A model generated the notes under the pieces. It did not search any database. It saw only the letters and a program-made list of their open reading frames with translations, and had not been told where the DNA came from. Below, piece after piece: positions 1 to 7,292 of a stretch of 16,620 nt of DNA (positions are counted from its first letter, which is position 1; each line of letters begins with the position of its first letter). Made by a program: the position numbers and the translations under genes. Source of the stretch: Planctomycetaceae bacterium. GTDB lineage: Bacteria > Planctomycetota > Planctomycetia > Pirellulales > Pirellulaceae. The stretch is taken from positions 1 through 16,620 of the forward strand of contig DNWZ01000740.1 in NCBI GenBank assembly GCA_003506095.1, in the 5' to 3' direction.

Positions 1-207
1 TACATCAAGCAATTGAACGAAACACGCGAGTTTCGCCGTCGTCCGATCGTCACGACGCTAGAACCGCTTAGCACTTTCTACGTCGCTGAAGAGTATCACC
101 AGGATTACTTCCGCCTCAACCCGGCTGCCGGGTATTGCCAGGCAGTTGTGCGGCCCAAGGTGATGAAGTTCCAAAAAGAGTTCAAGGACCAGGTCAAGAA
201 GGACTGA
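1..207 (+). CDS. msrA: Peptide methionine sulfoxide reductase MsrA, C-terminal part (5' end outside window)
   Basis: This is the last 68 codons of an open frame that is already open at base 1; the stop is TGA at 205-207. The visible segment has the conserved end of MsrA: AEEYHQDYF, followed by NP, a GYC triplet and V.RPKV.KF.K.F. In the family this region holds residues lining the methionine sulfoxide pocket, and the protein reduces methionine-S-sulfoxide in oxidised proteins using thioredoxin. The catalytic GCFW motif lies in the missing N-terminal part, so activity cannot be judged. The cysteine in GYC could be a resolving cysteine, but this is not certain. The next gene starts 66 bases downstream on the same strand. 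Family assignment is confident from the YHQDYF block. Confidence 0.85.
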   Translation, partial: YIKQLNETREFRRRPIVTTLEPLSTFYVAEEYHQDYFRLNPAAGYCQAVVRPKVMKFQKEFKDQVKKD

Positions 208-273
208 TCGCCAACGGGTGCGATTTTCGATTAGGCTCGTAGCGTTTTTTCAGTTTCAGGATTCGATGGGTTC

Positions 274-1593
274 ATGAGTCAGTTTTTTGATATCGTCCGC
301 GATGGAACGAGCGTTCAAATCGAGGTCGCCGATGAAGTTATGCTTCAACGCGTCGGCCCTCACGGGGCCACAGCCCCAGAGGCGAACGCCGCTGAGTCGG
401 TTGCCGAAGCGCTTGCGAATCCGCACCAATTCTTGCCGCTTTCGGACATGCTGGTTCCCGGCGATCATTTAGCGATCGCCCTGGAAACCGGATTGCCCGA
501 TTGTGGCTCGATTGTTCAGGGCGTTTTACGAGCCGTCGAGCAGTGCGAACTCAGCAAGGTTGAAGTCGTTGTCGCCGATTCGCTGGACGCCGATTCGTTG
601 GATTGTTTGAAGCGCGGGTTGCCTGACAATGTGCAACTGACGATTCATCGTTTGGGCGATCGTGGCAGCGAGCGATACTTGGGTGCCGATGAGGATGCCG
701 AGCCGATTCGTTTGAACCTGTCGTTGGTCGATGCCGACTTTGTGTTACCGATCAGCGTGATGCGTGTGACCGATCCGCTCGTTGGCGGGCCGAGCGCGGA
801 TGCGTTGTTTCCGGGAATGGTTGACGACGGGCAACTGAAACGGCTGCAGCGATCGACATTGCGTTCGATCGAAAAGCATGAGAATTACCACAACGATTGG
901 GCTGCGGGTCAGTCGGAGCAGGTCCGTTGGGCGTTGGGTGTGCAGTTGATGTTGGCGGTTGAAGTGAACGCTGTGGGCGGTGTTGGACGAGTGATCGCTT
1001 CGTCGCCCGAGTCGTTGCGTGAGGCGATACGAACGCATTTTACCCAGACGCGTGGTGGCGGCGAACAAGGCTCATCGGATGTTGTTGTCGCTTGCGTCGA
1101 TGGCGGGGCGTCGCAGCAAAGCTTGGAAAACTTGGTTCGTGCGGCGCTGGTGGGGCGCAGTTACGCGTCGCCGGCGGGATCGGTCGTTTTGGTCACGGAT
1201 TTGAAATCGCTGGGCCATCGCGACGGTTTGGAAGATTCGTTTGACGACGATTTGGCACCGCAGGGGCAAGACGCAAACGCAATCGAGTCGACTTACGATT
1301 ACGAAGCTGACGAACGGGCACCGGAACCGGTGGCGCCAGTCGCTACGGCCATGTCACAGCCCGCTTTTGCTCGAAAATTACTCAGCGAATTGATCAACCA
1401 CATCGATTCGTCGCGGCGATATTTGCTCTGGTCGGCGTGTGAACCTGAGGTCGCTGAAGCGTTCGGATTCGGAGTCATCACTGACACTGCGGCGGTTTCG
1501 CGATTGGTGAACCAGCACGACCAATGCTGCTGGATTCGTGCCGCACAGACCGCACCAGACGCGGGCGTGTTGGCTTCATTCACTTCCTCATGA
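274..1593 (+). CDS. LarA-like (lactate racemase domain, DUF2088-type) protein, probably not a racemase
   Basis: A 439-residue predicted cytoplasmic protein whose first 180 residues follow the plan of the nickel-pincer lactate racemase LarA N-terminal domain. Residues 60-70 (VPGDHLAIALE) match the first core strand, 95-101 (KVEVVVA) the second, 121-130 (QLTIHRLGDR) the position of the usual HD motif, and 145-163 the aDFVLPI-type strand. Residues 170-181 (VGGPSADALFPG) align with the GG.K..PG loop. In true LarA that loop carries the lysine holding the nickel-pincer cofactor; no lysine is seen there, and the catalytic histidines are not evident either. The second half (about 215-310) looks like the second alpha/beta domain. 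An acidic, Pro/Ala-rich linker (about 320-355) precedes a short C-terminal module. The ATG at 274 has only a weak Shine-Dalgarno. It leads a likely unit with the next two genes. Domain call moderate; substrate unknown. Confidence 0.6.
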   Translation: MSQFFDIVRDGTSVQIEVADEVMLQRVGPHGATAPEANAAESVAEALANPHQFLPLSDMLVPGDHLAIALETGLPDCGSIVQGVLRAVEQCELSKVEVVVADSLDADSLDCLKRGLPDNVQLTIHRLGDRGSERYLGADEDAEPIRLNLSLVDADFVLPISVMRVTDPLVGGPSADALFPGMVDDGQLKRLQRSTLRSIEKHENYHNDWAAGQSEQVRWALGVQLMLAVEVNAVGGVGRVIASSPESLREAIRTHFTQTRGGGEQGSSDVVVACVDGGASQQSLENLVRAALVGRSYASPAGSVVLVTDLKSLGHRDGLEDSFDDDLAPQGQDANAIESTYDYEADERAPEPVAPVATAMSQPAFARKLLSELINHIDSSRRYLLWSACEPEVAEAFGFGVITDTAAVSRLVNQHDQCCWIRAAQTAPDAGVLASFTSS

Positions 1594-1665
1594 GTTCGCT
1601 GAGCGTCTATCCGGAAAAGGGTTCTGACCCTTTGGACGCGGCTTGCGGCCAGCGAAGGAACATCG

Positions 1666-1947
1666 ATGGAACCTGACGACGAACTGTGCCTTTGTTTTCA
1701 CGTCACCCGCCGAAAGGTGGAACAGTTCTTGCGGACCAATCGCCCCGCCGTGGCCAGTCAGTTGAGCGAGTGTTTTGGTGCGGGGACCGGGTGCGGTTGG
1801 TGCCGACCGTTTTTGAAACGGCTGCACGAACAATCACTTCATGGCACATCCGCTGGCCAAAATGATTTGCTGCCGGCGGCGGAGGAGTATTCGGTGGCAA
1901 GACAGTCCTACCGAGCCAGCCAACGGACGAAGTCTGACGAGCCATGA
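1666..1947 (+). CDS. Small BFD-type [2Fe-2S] protein (bacterioferritin-associated ferredoxin-like)
   Basis: A 93-residue protein with the cysteine arrangement of the BFD-like [2Fe-2S] domain: C8-x-C10 (CLCFHV) near the N-terminus and C43-x-x-C46 (GCGWCRPF) later, plus one extra cysteine, C36, just before the second pair. The helical stretch VEQFL...VASQLSECFGAGTGCGWC is typical of this domain, which in Bfd, NirB/NasB and NifU-related proteins binds a redox-active cluster. A good Shine-Dalgarno (GAAGGAA, 1654-1660) lies 5 bases before the ATG. The C-terminal 40 residues are polar and show no motif. The stop codon overlaps the start of the next gene (ATGA), implying translational coupling. The physiological partner is not evident; no bacterioferritin gene is in this window. 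Confidence 0.7.
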   Translation: MEPDDELCLCFHVTRRKVEQFLRTNRPAVASQLSECFGAGTGCGWCRPFLKRLHEQSLHGTSAGQNDLLPAAEEYSVARQSYRASQRTKSDEP

Positions 1948-2609
1948 ATTACCTCGCCCACGGCTATCGGTTTCTCGATTCGCCCTATTTCTTGGCCGGA
2001 ACGGCGACGCCCGATTGGTTGTCGGTGATTGATCGCAAGGTTCGCGTGCGATCACGAGCGGCGACTGGACTGGTCGACAGCGATGACGAACCGACGCGGC
2101 AAATCGCCAGCGGCATTGTCCAGCATTTGGCCGACGACCAGTGGTTTCACCAAACGCGGGTCTTTGCCGAAACGAGCCTTCGGTTTGCCGTGGAATTGCG
2201 AGATCGATTGCCGGGCGATGAAGGTTTTCGCCCGAGTTTTTTGGGGCACATCTTGGTCGAAGTGCTGATCGATGCGACGCTGATCGAGCGTGATCGGTCG
2301 TTGGCGGATCGATATTACGACGCCATGGATAACGTTTCGGGTGTTAAGGTCCAGCAGGTTGTGAACGCGATCGCCAAGGTGCCAACCGATCGCTTGGACG
2401 GTTGGATTTCGCGTTTTCGGCAAGTGAAGTTTTTGTACGACTACCTGGACGATGCCAAACTCTTATTCCGCATGGAGCAGGTGATGGCTAGGGTGGGGCT
2501 GCCTCCGTTGGGCGAGCATTTGGAAACCTGGTTACCGTCGGCTCGTCGAATCGTTGCCGATCGCTGCGATGAACTGCTGACCAAGCCGCTGGAAATCATC
2601 GTTGCGTAA
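1944..2609 (+). CDS. AcpH-like (acyl-carrier-protein phosphodiesterase family) protein
   Basis: A 221-residue protein beginning MNYLAHGYRF, very like the MNFLAH start of the ACP phosphodiesterase AcpH family. It retains the other family landmarks: G19 with D24 (GTATPDW), then GIVQHLADDQWFH with H61, D64, D65 and H69, and GHILVEVLID with H102, E106 and D110. In characterised AcpH the pattern H...D supports a metal-dependent phosphodiesterase that removes 4'-phosphopantetheine from acyl carrier protein. The protein is somewhat longer than the roughly 190-residue E. coli enzyme and diverged, so the substrate is not established; another metal-dependent phosphoesterase is possible. The start ATG overlaps the stop of the preceding iron-sulfur gene by four bases, and no separate ribosome site is needed. 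Confidence 0.55.
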   Translation: MNYLAHGYRFLDSPYFLAGTATPDWLSVIDRKVRVRSRAATGLVDSDDEPTRQIASGIVQHLADDQWFHQTRVFAETSLRFAVELRDRLPGDEGFRPSFLGHILVEVLIDATLIERDRSLADRYYDAMDNVSGVKVQQVVNAIAKVPTDRLDGWISRFRQVKFLYDYLDDAKLLFRMEQVMARVGLPPLGEHLETWLPSARRIVADRCDELLTKPLEIIVA

Positions 2610-2717
2610 ACCAATGTCTCGGTCCGTGCCTGTTGTCGCGGCGCGAAGCGGGTAAAGTATTGGCCTCTTTGACCCCTTCCCCCCGCTACTCTCTCCAACC
2701 ACGAGAAGACAACCGCC

Positions 2718-3566
2718 ATGAAGTACGGCATGAACCTATTGCTTTGGTCCGGTGAAGTCACCGATTCGCTGTTTCCGGTGATCGAGGAAATCAAGAAGAT
2801 CGGTTTCGATGGCGTCGAAATGCCCATCTTCAACCTCGACCTCGATTATGCCGCAATCGGCAAGCGTTTGGACGACCTCGGATTGGGACGCACCGGGGTC
2901 ACGATTCGCAACGAGCCGGACAATCCGATCTCGTCGGATCCGGCGGTTCGCAAGCTAGCTGTGGAAAACAACAAGCGAACGCTGGATGTCTGTGCGGCCG
3001 CGGGGATCGAAACGCTGGTCGGCCCGTACCATTCGGCAATCGGTGTCTTTAGCGGCGCGGGGCGAACGGACGACGAGTTCAAATGGGGCGTCGACACCAT
3101 GCGCCAAACCGCAGAGTACGCTGGGCAGGTCGGCGTGAAATTGGCGGTCGAGTGGCTGAACCGTTTCGAATGTTATTTCCTGAATTGCGCCGCAGACACC
3201 AACGAGTTTGTCCGTGCGGTCGACCATCCGGCCTGTGGCATGATGTACGACACATTCCATTCGAACATCGAAGAAAAGTGCATCAAGTCGTCTCTGGCCG
3301 CTGGTGGCGACAAATTGTGCCACATTCACATCAGCGAAAATGACCGCAGCACGCCTGGCCAAGGCGGTGTGAATTGGGACAAGACTTTCGACAGCATTGC
3401 CGAGATCGGTTATGACGGTTGGATGGTCGTCGAAGCGTTCGGATTGGCACTGCCGGAAATCGCCGCAGCGACCAAGATTTGGCGCAAGATGTTTAAGGAT
3501 GAATTGACGCTGGCGACCGACTCGTTGAAGTTCATGCACGAGCAAATGGCGAAGCGATCGAAGTAG
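2718..3566 (+). CDS. Sugar epimerase/isomerase, D-tagatose/D-psicose 3-epimerase type (TIM barrel)
   Basis: A 282-residue xylose-isomerase-like TIM barrel. All key residues of ketose 3-epimerases can be placed with the right spacing. Metal ligands are E145 (AVEW), D178 (MYDTFH), H204 (HIHISEND) and E239 (VVEAF); substrate residues are E151 (NRFE), H181 and R210. The gaps E-to-D 33, D-to-H 26 and H-to-E 35 equal those I recall for the Agrobacterium psicose 3-epimerase. It should act in the cytoplasm on a free ketose, interconverting C3 epimers, with Mn or Co as cofactor. Hydroxypyruvate isomerase-like activity is an alternative, since planctomycete annotations often use that label. The ATG at 2718 follows MKYGMNLLLWSG, the usual family start. 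The gene is 108 bases from the upstream unit and may have its own promoter. Confidence 0.8.
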   Translation: MKYGMNLLLWSGEVTDSLFPVIEEIKKIGFDGVEMPIFNLDLDYAAIGKRLDDLGLGRTGVTIRNEPDNPISSDPAVRKLAVENNKRTLDVCAAAGIETLVGPYHSAIGVFSGAGRTDDEFKWGVDTMRQTAEYAGQVGVKLAVEWLNRFECYFLNCAADTNEFVRAVDHPACGMMYDTFHSNIEEKCIKSSLAAGGDKLCHIHISENDRSTPGQGGVNWDKTFDSIAEIGYDGWMVVEAFGLALPEIAAATKIWRKMFKDELTLATDSLKFMHEQMAKRSK

Positions 3567-3640
3567 GTTTGGGCCACACGATCCGCACAGGCGATACAGA
3601 GTGGCCAGGTTTCAGATGGCGAGGCGCAATTCTGCCCTCG

Positions 3641-3674
3641 CAAGCGACCGTTAGTCGGCTTGCAAGGCGGTTTT
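3641..3674 (+). terminator. Possible weak terminator hairpin after the epimerase gene
   Basis: CAAGCGAC (3641-3648) can pair with GTC-g-GCTTG (3654-3662), leaving one bulged base and a 5-base loop, followed by TTTT at 3671-3674. It sits about 75 bases after the epimerase stop. The hairpin is imperfect and the T-run is short and 8 bases away, so this is a weak prediction. Apart from it, nothing convincing was seen in 3567-3800. Confidence 0.25.
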
Positions 3675-3800
3675 GACTTATGAGAAATGCGGTGGGCGAT
3701 TGTTTGCGCCCTAACGTGTTCGACTTGCGCGACATCGTTTTTTGGCGATGACGGCAACTCGAAAGACCTCTCGTTCAACCGCAATCCGCCGAGTTTTGTT

Positions 3801-4034
3801 ATGACTGCAACGATTGACCAGCCTCAAACGGAAATCAATACAAACGAAGATTTGCGTTTGATCGAAGGCCGTTTGGACCAACTCTCCGACATGCTGGAAC
3901 CGGAGCCAAGCATGGTGATGGCAGGCGAATCGATCGATTCGTTGAAGCTGGGAAACTACCGCCTCGACATCGCCAAGGTGATTGACCAGGCGATGGCAGA
4001 AACAGCGGTTTGGTGGATTCCTGATCGCGCGTAA
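3801..4034 (+). CDS. Small acidic hypothetical protein
   Basis: A 77-residue acidic ORF starting at ATG 3801 (MTATIDQPQTE). It has an apparently helical centre (EDLRLIEGRLDQLSDMLEP) and a second helix-like stretch (YRLDIAKVIDQAMAE), ending in VWWIPDRA. I do not recognise a family. The same frame is open back to 3687, but the extra 38 residues look unlike protein and have no ribosome-binding site, so the shorter form is preferred. No Shine-Dalgarno is clear for the shorter start either. It runs toward lexA, with 25 bases between the two stops. The regular amphipathic pattern and good termination before lexA favour a real gene, but it could be chance. Confidence 0.4.
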   Translation: MTATIDQPQTEINTNEDLRLIEGRLDQLSDMLEPEPSMVMAGESIDSLKLGNYRLDIAKVIDQAMAETAVWWIPDRA

Positions 4035-4059
4035 GGCGGATCGCCAATCCCATCGTCGC

Positions 4060-4665
4060 CTAGATGCCGGTGCGAACGACGCCGACAGCGATTCCAATCA
4101 CCTTCGCTTCCTTGACCAAAATCGGTTCCATCTCTTTATTGGCCGGTTGCAACCGAATGTGATTTCCTTCGGGAAACCAATACTTCAACGTCGCTTCACC
4201 TTCGGCAGTTTGCGCGACCACCATTTGCCCAGGCGCTGCCGTATCGGCCGGTTCAACGACAACATAATCGCCATCGGTGATGTGTGCATCGACCATCGAG
4301 TCGCCAGAGACTCGCAAAACGAATCGGTTGGCGTTGAAAAGGATTTCGCCTAAATCGATGCGTTCTTTTTGCTCAAAAGCAAGCGTTGTTGGCCCTGCGG
4401 CAACCACGCCCGCCATCTGCATTGCGAATCGACCTCGGTCCGCTGCGTCGACCAATTCAATCGCACGACTCTGCTTGGCGTGGCGAACGATCAAGCCCTT
4501 GCGCTCTAATGCCTTCAAATGGCACATCACTCCATTCGGACTGCTGATGCCAAAATGAGCTCCGATTTCGCGAACCGTCGGGCCATAGCCTCGCTGAATG
4601 ATCAATTCTCGAATGAGGTCAAAGATGTCCTGTTGGCGCCGTGTAAGGGTTCGATTGATGGTCAT
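4060..4665 (-). CDS. lexA: LexA repressor (SOS regulator, self-cleaving)
   Basis: A 201-residue full-length LexA. The N-terminal winged-helix domain spans residues 1-70, starting LTRRQQDIFDLIRELI, with the recognition part GPTVREIGAHFGISSPNGV. The peptidase S24 domain follows. The self-cleavage site is A90-G91 in VVAAGPT, the nucleophile S123 lies in VSGDSM, and the general base K161 in ATLKYW. In the family, RecA filaments on single-stranded DNA trigger cleavage and release of DNA-repair genes. No other SOS gene is adjacent. The ATG at 4663-4665 gives the usual family length. A perfect dyad 46 bases upstream of the start, over the predicted transcription start, suggests autoregulation. The recognition helix differs from the Gram-positive and proteobacterial types as far as I can tell, so a clade-specific operator is plausible. 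Confidence 0.95.
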   Translation of the reverse strand: MTINRTLTRRQQDIFDLIRELIIQRGYGPTVREIGAHFGISSPNGVMCHLKALERKGLIVRHAKQSRAIELVDAADRGRFAMQMAGVVAAGPTTLAFEQKERIDLGEILFNANRFVLRVSGDSMVDAHITDGDYVVVEPADTAAPGQMVVAQTAEGEATLKYWFPEGNHIRLQPANKEMEPILVKEAKVIGIAVGVVRTGI

Positions 4666-4710
4666 AGCGAAAGCACATCCGAATTAAGGTGGGATTTTCA
4701 GGAAGGACAC

Positions 4711-4755
4711 TTGGAATAGTTCCAATAACTTATCACCTGTGCACTTCTTTGTCCA
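4711..4755 (-). promoter_or_regulatory. Predicted lexA promoter with dyad operator TTGGAA-N3-TTCCAA
   Basis: On the minus strand, TGGACA (4750-4755) and TAAGTT (4727-4732) are separated by 17 bases as possible -35 and -10 boxes. A perfect 15-bp dyad TTGGAA-tag-TTCCAA occupies 4711-4725, just downstream of the -10 and over the expected start point. This is where an autoregulatory LexA box would be expected. The dyad is seen directly; the assignment to LexA is inference, and the -10 match is poor. Confidence 0.45.
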
Positions 4756-4767
4756 CGTTTTCCTTCG

Positions 4768-5568
4768 TTACTGGTGCGTTGCAGATCCAGCTTCTAAGTA
4801 CCCACCCATGTAGAGTGCGATTGAGAGCAGGCCAACGGGGATGCACCAGAATGCGAACCAGTGCAAACGATCTTTGGTGCTCCACCGGATTAACCATCGC
4901 AGCGCGAATACGCCGGTGGTGAAGGAGATCACTGCTCCGGTAATCAAGAGTGCGACGTCGGTCCCACCGGCCCCTTCTTCCATCAAATCTTTGATTGCTA
5001 AGACAGAAGCGCCGGAAATCGCTGGAATTGCCAAAAGGAAAGAGAAAGTCAAGGCATCTGGGGCACGAAGGCCCAGCATTCTGCCCCCGAATATGGTGGA
5101 TCCACTACGGCTAACTCCGGGTAGGATTGCAAACGCTTGAAAGCAGCCGATCAAGAACGCCTGCCACCAGGTTAAGTCAGCATATTTCGTATCCCCGTTA
5201 CGCAGGTATTTTATTCCTAGCAGCAAAGAACCGGTAACCAGCAGCATCGAGCCGGCCAGAACTGGGTTTTTGAGCACCGATTCGGCATACATCTTCAGAG
5301 GAAAACCGACCAGCACTGCAGGAACTGTTCCGATCACCAAAAGGGGGATTGCGCGACGATCGCTTCGGAGCAGAGCAAAAATTCTTTTCCAGTAAACCAC
5401 CAAGATGGAAGCGAGTGTGCCGGTGTGGAGGATGATTTCGACTGTCGCCGATTCAGAGGTTTCGCCCAACAGCCATCCGACCAAAACGAGGTGTCCCGAT
5501 GAGCTGATCGGCAGAAATTCTGCGATCCCTTGAACGATGGCCAGAATGACCAATTCCATCACGTGCAT
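4768..5568 (-). CDS. uppP: Undecaprenyl-diphosphatase UppP (BacA family)
   Basis: A 266-residue inner-membrane protein that removes one phosphate from undecaprenyl diphosphate, recycling the lipid carrier for peptidoglycan and other envelope polymers; overproduction gives bacitracin resistance in E. coli. Both family signatures are intact: QGIAEFLPISSSGHL at residues 13-27 (E17, H26) and PGVSRSGST at 150-158 (R154). Seven to eight hydrophobic segments are visible. The frame is open 38 codons farther upstream to a TTG at 5682, but that extension is polar and unlike the family; ATG 5568 (MHVMELVILAIVQG) gives the standard length, and ATG 5559 is also possible. No clear Shine-Dalgarno precedes it. 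It is transcribed in the same direction as lexA, 102 bases upstream of the lexA start, and divergently from the secreted-protein gene. Confidence 0.93.
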   Translation of the reverse strand: MHVMELVILAIVQGIAEFLPISSSGHLVLVGWLLGETSESATVEIILHTGTLASILVVYWKRIFALLRSDRRAIPLLVIGTVPAVLVGFPLKMYAESVLKNPVLAGSMLLVTGSLLLGIKYLRNGDTKYADLTWWQAFLIGCFQAFAILPGVSRSGSTIFGGRMLGLRAPDALTFSFLLAIPAISGASVLAIKDLMEEGAGGTDVALLITGAVISFTTGVFALRWLIRWSTKDRLHWFAFWCIPVGLLSIALYMGGYLEAGSATHQ

Positions 5569-5794
5569 AGAGGTGAGCTCGAGGGGCAATTGTTTTGAGG
5601 CGTTGAAGGTAGACGAACGAGGCTTCGGCCCCGATAGTTTAGGCCCGCTTTCAGTGCTATCGGGTGCGATTTTTGATCCCAATGGTGCTGTGATGCAAAA
5701 GAGCGGTTCGGTTTCGCTCCGCAGGTATCAATTCTGCCGACATTAACGATTCATGTTGCCGCAGTTGATCGATTCTGCGATGTTCTCAAGCGGT

Positions 5795-5809
5795 GGAATT
5801 CGAGATTCC
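5795..5809. repeat. Small inverted repeat GGAAT-N5-ATTCC in the uppP / secreted-protein intergenic region
   Basis: The arms GGAAT (5795-5799) and ATTCC (5805-5809) form a 15-bp dyad about 40 bases before the start of the next plus-strand gene, in the 277-base gap between divergent starts. It resembles the half-site GGAA...TTCC of the lexA-upstream dyad but has a different spacing. Possibly an operator; no other clear signal was seen in this gap apart from the ribosome site at 5836-5842. Confidence 0.2.
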
Positions 5810-5845
5810 GTTAAAACCAAACAAATAAGATCGACAGGGAGGTTC

Positions 5846-6757
5846 ATGATGAAAACTGTTCTAGCTGTGGTGACTTTCGGCTTGTTCGGCGCGTGCCTGA
5901 TCGGATCTTCGGCCGTCAAGGCCGCAGACGATGCTGCCGCTCAAGGCGAGTCGGTGCTGCAAAAAGAGAAATACTTGTTGCGTTATCAATTCACCACGGG
6001 TGAAACGGTTCGATATCAAGTGACCCATGTCGCCAAAACGAAAACGCGGATCAAGGGTGCCGAAGAAAATGCACAAGTCCACACGGTAAGCGAAAAAGTC
6101 TGGCAAATATCTGACGTCAACGATGAAGGGAACATGACCTTCGTTCACAGCGTCGATTCGGTTGAACTGACTCAGCAAGCTGGCACTTCGCCGGAGATTC
6201 GCTGGTCGAGTCTTTCGGGCGAAAAACCGCCGATCATGTTTGAATCGGTTGCCGACCAGCTCAACAGCCCCCTTTCCACGGTCACGATCAATCCGCGTGG
6301 CCAAGAACTCACCCGAAAAACGCATGCGGGTACCGAGGCACAGCTCGGCATGGGCGGATTGACGATTCCGTTGCCTGAAGAAGCGATTTCGGTGGGCCAT
6401 GCCTGGAGCGTGCCCCGCGAAATCAAGGCTCGCGGCGAGACCGGCGAAATCAAAGTGATCAAGGCTCGGGATACCTACACGCTGGAAAAGGTACAAACGG
6501 GAGTGGCAACGTTAAAGGTTCGTAGCGAGATCCTGACTCCTATCGATGAAGCTTCCGTGAAGGCTCAGATTGTTCAGCAATTGAGCAATGGAAGCATTCG
6601 ATTCGATCTTGATGCTGGGCGATTTCTCAGCAAGCAACTCGATTGGGACGAAACGGTCGTCGGGTTCCAGGGCCCAAATAGCTTGATGGAATATCGCGCC
6701 CGCTTGACCGAAGAGCAGAAAGATACGCCGACCCGGACAGCGAAGAACAAGCCATAA
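5846..6757 (+). CDS. Secreted protein of unknown function
   Basis: A 303-residue exported protein of no family I can name. The signal peptide is clear: MMKTVLAVVTFGLFGACLIGSSAVKA, with probable cleavage at VKA/ADD. A strong Shine-Dalgarno AGGGAGG (5836-5842) fixes the start at ATG 5846 or 5849; the frame is open to 5753, but that extension would put 31 polar residues before the signal peptide. The mature part is rich in beta-strand patterns with alternating polar and hydrophobic residues (for example YLLRYQFTTGETVRYQV and TVSEKVWQISDV), with Q/K/E-rich surfaces, and ends with a charged tail TRTAKNKP. It could be periplasmic or extracellular. A cysteine in the signal region (FGAC) lacks a good lipobox, so a lipoprotein is unlikely. 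It precedes the cysteine-rich genes by 52 bases and could be cotranscribed with them. Confidence 0.75.
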   Translation: MMKTVLAVVTFGLFGACLIGSSAVKAADDAAAQGESVLQKEKYLLRYQFTTGETVRYQVTHVAKTKTRIKGAEENAQVHTVSEKVWQISDVNDEGNMTFVHSVDSVELTQQAGTSPEIRWSSLSGEKPPIMFESVADQLNSPLSTVTINPRGQELTRKTHAGTEAQLGMGGLTIPLPEEAISVGHAWSVPREIKARGETGEIKVIKARDTYTLEKVQTGVATLKVRSEILTPIDEASVKAQIVQQLSNGSIRFDLDAGRFLSKQLDWDETVVGFQGPNSLMEYRARLTEEQKDTPTRTAKNKP

Positions 6758-6773
6758 AACTTTTTCTGCGAAC

Positions 6774-6803
6774 TTGATTCTTGTGGCGGCGTACCGCTAC
6801 TAT
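6774..6803 (+). promoter_or_regulatory. Possible promoter abutting the start codon of the first Cys-rich gene
   Basis: TTGATT (6774-6779) and TACTAT (6798-6803) lie 18 bases apart. Each matches four of six bases of the sigma-70 consensus. The expected start point, 6-7 bases further on, coincides with the ATG at 6810, which has no Shine-Dalgarno. A leaderless message is therefore possible. Weak evidence. Confidence 0.25.
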
Positions 6804-6809
6804 ATGTAT

Positions 6810-7292
6810 ATGAACAGAACCTTGCACCGCCGCTCGCTACGCTTGATTACGATCCTTGTCGTGATCTCGATGCTGCTTTCGCCGACAGCGTCGTTGGCGA
6901 GTTGCTGCTGTGTTCTTGCAAAGGTCGGGCAAGCCACTGGTTTGTCCTCCATCGGTTGCTGCGATAGCGTCAAACAAGCTTCTTGTTGTGAGTCGCGGAT
7001 CGTCGATAGGCCATCAACGCAACGCAGTTGTTGCAGTGGACGCGATGGTGCCCAGGCCGCACCCACCGATTGCGATTGCGAGCGGTCGTGCTGCGACGGC
7101 GTGAATGTTTTGAATGCCGCAGTCACAAGCGAAATTGATTCGCTGCGACTCGGAGCTCTTACGTCCGAAGCCTCTTTCTTGTTTGTGTCGTATGATTTTA
7201 TCCCGACAACTTGCACGCTTGGGATAGATTCTTCTCATCGATTTCTCTCAGCGCAGCAATGCTGCGCGACGCTCTGCCGATGGTTGAATTGA
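6810..7292 (+). CDS. Exported cysteine-rich protein 1 (unknown function)
   Basis: A 160-residue protein from ATG 6810 (MNRTLHRRSLRLITILVVIS), with a basic n-region, a hydrophobic core and probable cleavage after SLA, so that the mature chain starts SCCC. The mature part has 17 cysteines, mostly as CC pairs in SCC/GCC contexts (CCC, GCC, SCC, SCC, DCDC, SCC) in its first 70 residues, then a hydrophobic middle and a tail QQCCATLCRWLN. Such density suggests metal binding or a disulfide-rich fold; export argues against a cytoplasmic metallothionein. The frame is open from TTG 6774, but those 12 residues add nothing to a signal peptide. No family recognised. A second Cys-rich gene of different sequence follows 115 bases later. 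A real gene is likely because of the signal peptide and the strong composition bias. Confidence 0.65.
   Translation: MNRTLHRRSLRLITILVVISMLLSPTASLASCCCVLAKVGQATGLSSIGCCDSVKQASCCESRIVDRPSTQRSCCSGRDGAQAAPTDCDCERSCCDGVNVLNAAVTSEIDSLRLGALTSEASFLFVSYDFIPTTCTLGIDSSHRFLSAQQCCATLCRWLN

Noticed and set aside
2955..3545. 196-residue minus-strand ORF
   Set aside because: It lies opposite the epimerase gene, whose full catalytic set is on the plus strand; the minus frame has no motif.
3801..4034. Weak resemblance of the small ORF to an anti-sigma factor such as FlgM (LK.G.YRLD..K.I)
   Set aside because: Only a few residues match, and no flagellar or sigma-factor gene is nearby.
5568..5682. N-terminal extension of UppP from a TTG
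   Set aside because: The added 38 residues are polar and unlike any family member; ATG 5568 gives the standard length and start of the first membrane helix.
5861..6496. 211-residue minus-strand ORF
   Set aside because: Antisense to the secreted-protein gene, which has a signal peptide and strong ribosome site; no recognisable domain on the minus strand.
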